From positions 1 through 10,993 of the forward strand of contig SLIH01000351.1 of NCBI GenBank assembly GCA_007135745.1: DNA of 10,993 bases. Direction: 5' to 3'. Of the stretch, positions 7,595-10,993 are shown piece after piece. The notes beneath the pieces are model-generated. The model was not told where the DNA came from and made no database searches. It worked only from the letters and a program-made list of their open reading frames with translations. The position numbers and the translations under genes are program-made. The DNA comes from Halomonas sp. (GTDB taxonomy: Bacteria; Pseudomonadota; Gammaproteobacteria; Pseudomonadales; Oleiphilaceae). Positions within the stretch are counted from its first letter, which is position 1. The number at the start of each line of letters is the position of its first letter.

Positions 7595-8896
7595 TCAGAC
7601 GAAATTCTCGGCGCGAATCCGAACCACCTTGCCTTCCACATCGGGCAGGGATTCCATCTGAGCGATGGCCTGATTGATCTGACGTTCCTGTACGGTATGA
7701 GTCAGAATAATCACGGGAATACGCCCGTCATGCAGCTCCGATTCCTTCTGCATGATCGATTCGATATTGATCCCATGTTCGCTGAGAATGGAAGCCACCT
7801 TGGCAAGCACCCCAGGCCGGTCGTAGGCCTGAATACGCAGGTAATAGGCCGAACGAATCTCATCCATCGGCAGGATCTGGTGATCCACGATGGAATCCGT
7901 ATCGAAGCCGAGATAGGGAACCCGCTGGTTGCTGCCGCAGGAAACCGAGCGTGCCACATCGATGATGTCGGCAATCACGGCGGATGCCGTGGCTTCGTCC
8001 CCTGCACCGGGGCCAGTGTACATGGTCTGCCCCACGGCATCCCCATCCACCACGATGGCGTTGAGCACACCATCCACCTTGGCAATCATATGATTGACCG
8101 GAACCAGAGTGGGATGGACCCGCAGCTCCAGCCCCTCTTCCCGCGCCCGGGCGATACCCAGATGCTTGACGCGATAGCCCAGTGCCTCGGCATGGGAAAT
8201 ATCGTAGGGAGTCAGAGAGCCGATGCCCTCGGTATAGGCCCGCTCAAACTGGAGCGGAACGCCAAACGCGGCCGAAGCCATGATGGTTAGCTTGTGGGCA
8301 GCATCCACACCTTCCACATCGAAAGTGGGGTCAGCCTCGGCATAACCAAGGTCCTGCGCTTCCTTGAGCACCTCTTCGAAATCCCTTCCGGCACGCATCT
8401 CGGTCAGAATATAGTTGCCGGTGCCATTGATGATGCCCGCCAGCCAATTGACACGGTTGGCGGCCAGCCCTTCCCGGATCGATTTGATAATCGGAATCCC
8501 GCCAGCGACGCCCGCCTCGTAGGCAACGATGACATTCTTCTCTTTAGCCGCCTCGAAGATCTCATTACCGTGCACGGCAATCATGGCCTTGTTTGCGGTA
8601 ACCACGTGTTTGCCCTCGGCAATGGCTGCAAGCACCAGTTCGCGCGCTGCGTCATATCCACCGATCAGCTCAACAACAACATCAACGTCCGGGTCCTGAA
8701 CCACGTCATAGATATCGGTGCTGAAGGGAATGTTCCCCAACTGAATATCCGAGCGGTGGCGGCGACTGGCTACCCGCGAGACCTGAATCCGGCAACCCGC
8801 CCTGCCAGCGATAAGCTTTGCATTGCGCTCCAGCACATTGAAGGTTCCGCCGCCAACCGTTCCCAGACCGCAGATTCCAACATTTACATCCTTCAA
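7595..8896 (-). CDS. hom: Homoserine dehydrogenase, monofunctional with ACT domain
   Basis: It reduces aspartate 4-semialdehyde to homoserine with NAD(P)H, at the branch to threonine and methionine. The 433 residues show a Rossmann fold (GLGTVGGG at 10-17), TANKA at 100-104, NGTGNYIL at 157-164 and the catalytic-domain signature YAEADPTFDVEGVDAAHK (185-202, with Lys202 as the likely catalytic lysine). A C-terminal ACT domain follows (about 351-425, with DRPGVLAKVASILSEHGINIES), the usual site of threonine feedback control. There is no aspartokinase domain, unlike E. coli ThrA. The start is TTG at 8896-8894, preceded by GGGGAGGGG five bases away. No other start fits, because the nucleotide-binding loop begins at residue 10. 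The stop is TGA at 7597-7595. dsbC is upstream, thrC downstream. Confidence 0.97.
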   Translation of the reverse strand: MKDVNVGICGLGTVGGGTFNVLERNAKLIAGRAGCRIQVSRVASRRHRSDIQLGNIPFSTDIYDVVQDPDVDVVVELIGGYDAARELVLAAIAEGKHVVTANKAMIAVHGNEIFEAAKEKNVIVAYEAGVAGGIPIIKSIREGLAANRVNWLAGIINGTGNYILTEMRAGRDFEEVLKEAQDLGYAEADPTFDVEGVDAAHKLTIMASAAFGVPLQFERAYTEGIGSLTPYDISHAEALGYRVKHLGIARAREEGLELRVHPTLVPVNHMIAKVDGVLNAIVVDGDAVGQTMYTGPGAGDEATASAVIADIIDVARSVSCGSNQRVPYLGFDTDSIVDHQILPMDEIRSAYYLRIQAYDRPGVLAKVASILSEHGINIESIMQKESELHDGRIPVIILTHTVQERQINQAIAQMESLPDVEGKVVRIRAENFV

Positions 8897-8925
8897 ATCG
8901 ACCCCTCCCCGATTCGGAGTGAATT

Positions 8926-8961
8926 CGTGTCCGGAAACACCGACACGCCGGGCATATTATA
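8926..8961 (-). promoter_or_regulatory. Candidate hom-thrC promoter (-10) and leader hairpin
   Basis: In the 94-base dsbC-hom gap the minus strand carries a perfect TATAAT (8961-8956). The -35 position is a T-rich stretch (seven T at 8982-8976) with no good TTGACA match. A start point about seven bases downstream would fall near 8949. The next bases, 8947-8926, fold as CGTG TCGG TGTTT CCGGACACG, an eight-pair stem with one bulge, which would sit at the extreme 5' end of the mRNA. This is a plausible promoter with a 5' stabilising hairpin, not proven. Confidence 0.45.
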
Positions 8962-8990
8962 CGCTTTGGCCATGGAAAAAAACTCGACGC

Positions 8991-9737
8991 TTACTCAGCC
9001 TGAAGTTCCAGCAATTGAGCCAGTTGCTGCGGTGGACGCAGACCCGGCACCATGCGCCCATCCTCCAGAACCAGCGCGGGTGTCCCGCTTACCCCCACTT
9101 CCCGACCAAGAGCGAACTGATCATCCACGGGATGCTCGCAGCTCTTCTCGGGAATGCTCTCCCCCATCTTGGCCCGTGTCATGGCGTCCTGGCGATCGTC
9201 CGCACACCAGGCAGACACGGCCTTAGTGTAGCCAGGCGTGCCCGGCCCACCACGAGGAAAAGCCAGGTAATTGATCTGGATACCGAGATCGTTATAGGCA
9301 TCAATATCGCGATGAAGCTGACGGCAGTAGCCGCAATCAATATCGGTAAACACATTCACCACCGCACGCACCTCACCTTCCGGCGCAAACGAGATCATGT
9401 CCTCGGACGACACAGCGGCCATGGCGTCTGCCCGCTCCCGGGAACGCCCCTGCTCCGACAGATTGACGACGCCTGCCTCATCGAAACGCAGAATGTCGCC
9501 CAGCAGCGCATATCGGCCGTCAGCAGTCATATAGATGGTGTCCCGATCCGTGCGCACCTCATAAAACCCCTCGAGCTCAGTCTCGGATACGGAATGAACC
9601 GTCAGCCCGGGAATCTGACTGGTCAGACTTTCCTCGATGCGCTCGCGGGCCTCATCCGAGGCCATGACGCCCCCGGCCAGAAGAGACAGCATGATCAGGA
9701 CGGCACCCGCCCCGGAAAAGAAAAGAACTCGACGCAT
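8991..9737 (-). CDS. dsbC: Periplasmic thiol:disulfide interchange protein DsbC
   Basis: DsbC is a periplasmic disulfide isomerase that repairs wrongly paired cysteines and is kept reduced by DsbD. The 248-residue product starts with a signal peptide: two Arg, a hydrophobic core at about 4-22 and a likely cut after GVMA (Ala26). The N-terminal dimerisation region (about 27-85) is followed by a linker and a thioredoxin fold with active site CGYC at 135-138 and cis-proline loop SGTP (Thr219-Pro220). A second cysteine pair, Cys178 and Cys200, matches the structural disulfide of E. coli DsbC. The family otherwise includes DsbG, but CGYC and the xerD neighbourhood favour DsbC. The ATG at 9737-9735 has AGGAG seven bases upstream. 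The stop is TAA at 8993-8991. xerD is 59 bases upstream. Confidence 0.95.
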   Translation of the reverse strand: MRRVLFFSGAGAVLIMLSLLAGGVMASDEARERIEESLTSQIPGLTVHSVSETELEGFYEVRTDRDTIYMTADGRYALLGDILRFDEAGVVNLSEQGRSRERADAMAAVSSEDMISFAPEGEVRAVVNVFTDIDCGYCRQLHRDIDAYNDLGIQINYLAFPRGGPGTPGYTKAVSAWCADDRQDAMTRAKMGESIPEKSCEHPVDDQFALGREVGVSGTPALVLEDGRMVPGLRPPQQLAQLLELQAE

Positions 9738-9796
9738 AACTCAACTCCTGGATTCAGCCAGATCACAGATTAACGGATAAATGGCCCGTTGTCCTT

Positions 9797-10723
9797 TCAG
9801 CCACGTGGATGATGCTCCGCATGCAGTTGTTGCAAGCGTTCGCGTGCTACATGGGTATAGATCTGTGTTGTGGACAGATCACTGTGACCGAGCAACATCT
9901 GCACCACCCGCAGGTCAGCGCCATGATTAAGCAGATGAGTCGCAAAGGCATGACGCAGCGTGTGCGGAGAGAGCGGTTTGTTGATGCCGGCACGCAGCGC
10001 GTAACAACGGATACGATACCAGAACGCCTGCCGGGTCAGGTGCCCACCCCGGGATCCCGGGAAAAGTGAATCGCCCAGGCGCCCTCGCAACAACTGAGGC
10101 CGGGCCTCTTGCAGATATCGCTCGAGCCACTCAAGCGCCTCCTCCCCCATGGGAACCAGCCGCTCTTTGCCGCCCTTGCCGGTCACCCGGACCACACCCT
10201 GGCGGACATTGATCTGAGAAAGTCTCAGGGCCACCAGTTCGGAAACCCGGAGTCCGCAGGCGTACAGCAGCTCCATCATGGCGCGGTCGCGAAGCTCCAC
10301 AGGCTCATCAGTCACAGGTGCCAGCAACAGCGCTTCCACGTCCGCTTCTGTCAGCGTATCCGGTAGTCGACGACCCAGGCGCGGGCTGTCGAGTTTCAAG
10401 GTGGGATCCTCGGTGATGCGCCCTTCGCGCAGAAGAAACCGATAGAAACGTCGCAGACAGGAGAGGCGACGAGCAGCCGTCGTTGCTTTATCCCCGCGAC
10501 TGAGGCAGGCGGAGAGGTAGGCCATAATACGTTCACGGCCGGCACCGGCGAGCGATGCCGCCGGCGACTGGGATACCAGCCAGAGCCCAAACTGCTTCAG
10601 ATCACTCCGGTAGGACGAGCGGGTTCCTTCCGCCAGACCGGCCTCAAGCCAGAGTGACTCGCAAAAACGCTCCACCAGTTCATAATCGACCGGCAAAGGC
10701 GCCTGTGCTCCGGATACCGTCAT
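9797..10723 (-). CDS. xerD: Site-specific tyrosine recombinase XerD
   Basis: XerD, with XerC and FtsK, resolves chromosome dimers at dif. From ATG 10723 it has 308 residues (E. coli 298). An N-terminal SAM-like core-binding domain (about 12-105) precedes the catalytic domain. All six catalytic residues are visible: Arg159 (CGLRVSE), Lys183 (TGKGGKER), His254 and Arg257 (PHTLRH), His280 (LLGH) and Tyr289 (TQIYTH). The tail LLNHGADLRVVQMLLGHSD and HPRG is XerD-like rather than XerC-like. The frame is open further upstream, to 10810, but that part overlaps the rplS terminator and has no homologous look, so I chose 10723. TTG at 10726 is an alternative, since AGGAG lies 13 bases from the ATG and 10 from the TTG. 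dsbC follows, as in E. coli. The stop is TGA at 9799-9797. Confidence 0.95.
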   Translation of the reverse strand: MTVSGAQAPLPVDYELVERFCESLWLEAGLAEGTRSSYRSDLKQFGLWLVSQSPAASLAGAGRERIMAYLSACLSRGDKATTAARRLSCLRRFYRFLLREGRITEDPTLKLDSPRLGRRLPDTLTEADVEALLLAPVTDEPVELRDRAMMELLYACGLRVSELVALRLSQINVRQGVVRVTGKGGKERLVPMGEEALEWLERYLQEARPQLLRGRLGDSLFPGSRGGHLTRQAFWYRIRCYALRAGINKPLSPHTLRHAFATHLLNHGADLRVVQMLLGHSDLSTTQIYTHVARERLQQLHAEHHPRG

Positions 10724-10775
10724 CAACCCTGCAGCACTCCTGCAACACGTCTTCACTGACCCACAGTGTAAACGC

Positions 10776-10804
10776 AAAAACGGGCAGCGTCGGCACGCTG
10801 CCCG
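10776..10804 (-). terminator. Intrinsic terminator of the rplS operon
   Basis: CGGGCAGCGT (10781-10790) and ACGCTGCCCG (10795-10804) form a perfect ten-pair stem with a CGGC loop (GCCG on the minus strand). On the minus strand TTTTT (10780-10776) follows at once. It lies 42 bases after the rplS stop and separates that gene from xerD. This is a textbook intrinsic terminator, so xerD probably has its own promoter or depends on read-through. Confidence 0.93.
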
Positions 10805-10846
10805 TCCCAATCAACACCTCCGGCCGCGAAGACCGGGGCAGGATTC

Positions 10847-10993
10847 TCAGTTGAGCTTTTCCTTGATCCGTGCGGCCTTGCCGGAGAGGTCGCGCAGATA
10901 GTAAAGCTTCGCCTGGCGCACATCACCACGACGCTTGACCTCGATCCGGTCGATGAGGCGGCTGTAGGTCTGGAAAGTCCGCTCAACACCCAC
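10847..10993 (-). CDS. rplS: 50S ribosomal protein L19, C-terminal part
   Basis: The last 48 codons are visible, ending in TGA at 10849-10847; the start is beyond the right edge. The translation reads [19 protein letters not shown] then [20 protein letters not shown] and AARIKEKLN. This is the conserved end of bacterial L19, a protein at the 30S-50S interface, usually about 115 residues. In gammaproteobacteria rplS is normally last in the rpsP-rimM-trmD-rplS operon, and the strong terminator that follows fits that. The frame is continuous with no disruption. Confidence 0.95.
   Translation of the reverse strand: MGVERTFQTYSRLIDRIEVKRRGDVRQAKLYYLRDLSGKAARIKEKLN

Noticed and set aside
8976..8982. 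Run of seven T after dsbC as an intrinsic terminator
   Set aside because: No stable stem precedes it on the minus strand; only three-pair foldings were found.
8294..9773. Two overlapping plus-strand open frames of over 300 codons opposite hom and dsbC
   Set aside because: They are shadows of hom and dsbC; their translations are low-complexity and carry no motif, and the two overlap each other.
10724..10810. N-terminal extension of xerD to 10810
   Set aside because: The extra 29 codons run into the rplS terminator hairpin and are Cys- and Arg-rich without similarity to XerD, so the start near 10723 is preferred.
1..10993. A novel defence, mobile or biosynthetic system
   Set aside because: Every coding stretch is assigned to a known housekeeping or signalling family, with short gaps and no repeats, integrase-flanking sites or unexplained genes; the only recombinase is the chromosomal xerD in its usual place.

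Overview
The window is an ordinary, densely packed chromosomal housekeeping segment. It comes from a moderately high-GC gammaproteobacterium, as judged by protein content and gene order. Eight complete or near-complete genes and the 3' end of a ninth run leftward on the minus strand. One gene at the left edge runs rightward and converges on them. I saw no insertion sequence, phage gene, CRISPR array, tRNA or rRNA. No gap between genes exceeds about 125 bases.

In transcription order, from the right edge leftward on the minus strand: the C-terminal part of rplS (ribosomal protein L19) ends at an intrinsic terminator. It is followed by xerD (chromosome dimer resolution), dsbC (periplasmic disulfide isomerase), hom and thrC (threonine synthesis), recJ (single-strand exonuclease), prfB (release factor 2), lysS (lysyl-tRNA synthetase) and ung (uracil-DNA glycosylase). 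At the left edge an HDOD-domain protein, cut by the window start, runs on the plus strand and meets ung tail to tail across a 32-base gap that carries a hairpin.

The order xerD-dsbC-recJ-prfB-lysS is the known Escherichia coli order. Here hom-thrC sits between dsbC and recJ, which recalls pseudomonads and related marine or halophilic gammaproteobacteria. The genus cannot be fixed from this sequence alone. The genes serve three themes: protein synthesis (rplS, prfB, lysS), DNA maintenance (xerD, recJ, ung) and threonine biosynthesis (hom, thrC), with dsbC acting in the envelope.

The best non-obvious feature is the programmed +1 frameshift in prfB. The true gene starts at 4259, reads 24 codons, meets an in-frame TGA within AGGGGGTATCTTTGAC and continues in the +1 frame to give a 364-residue RF2. 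A frame-by-frame gene caller would miss the real N-terminus. Other points are a TTG start for hom behind a strong ribosome binding site, a GTG start for thrC, and several intergenic hairpins of uncertain role. I found no convincing undescribed system.
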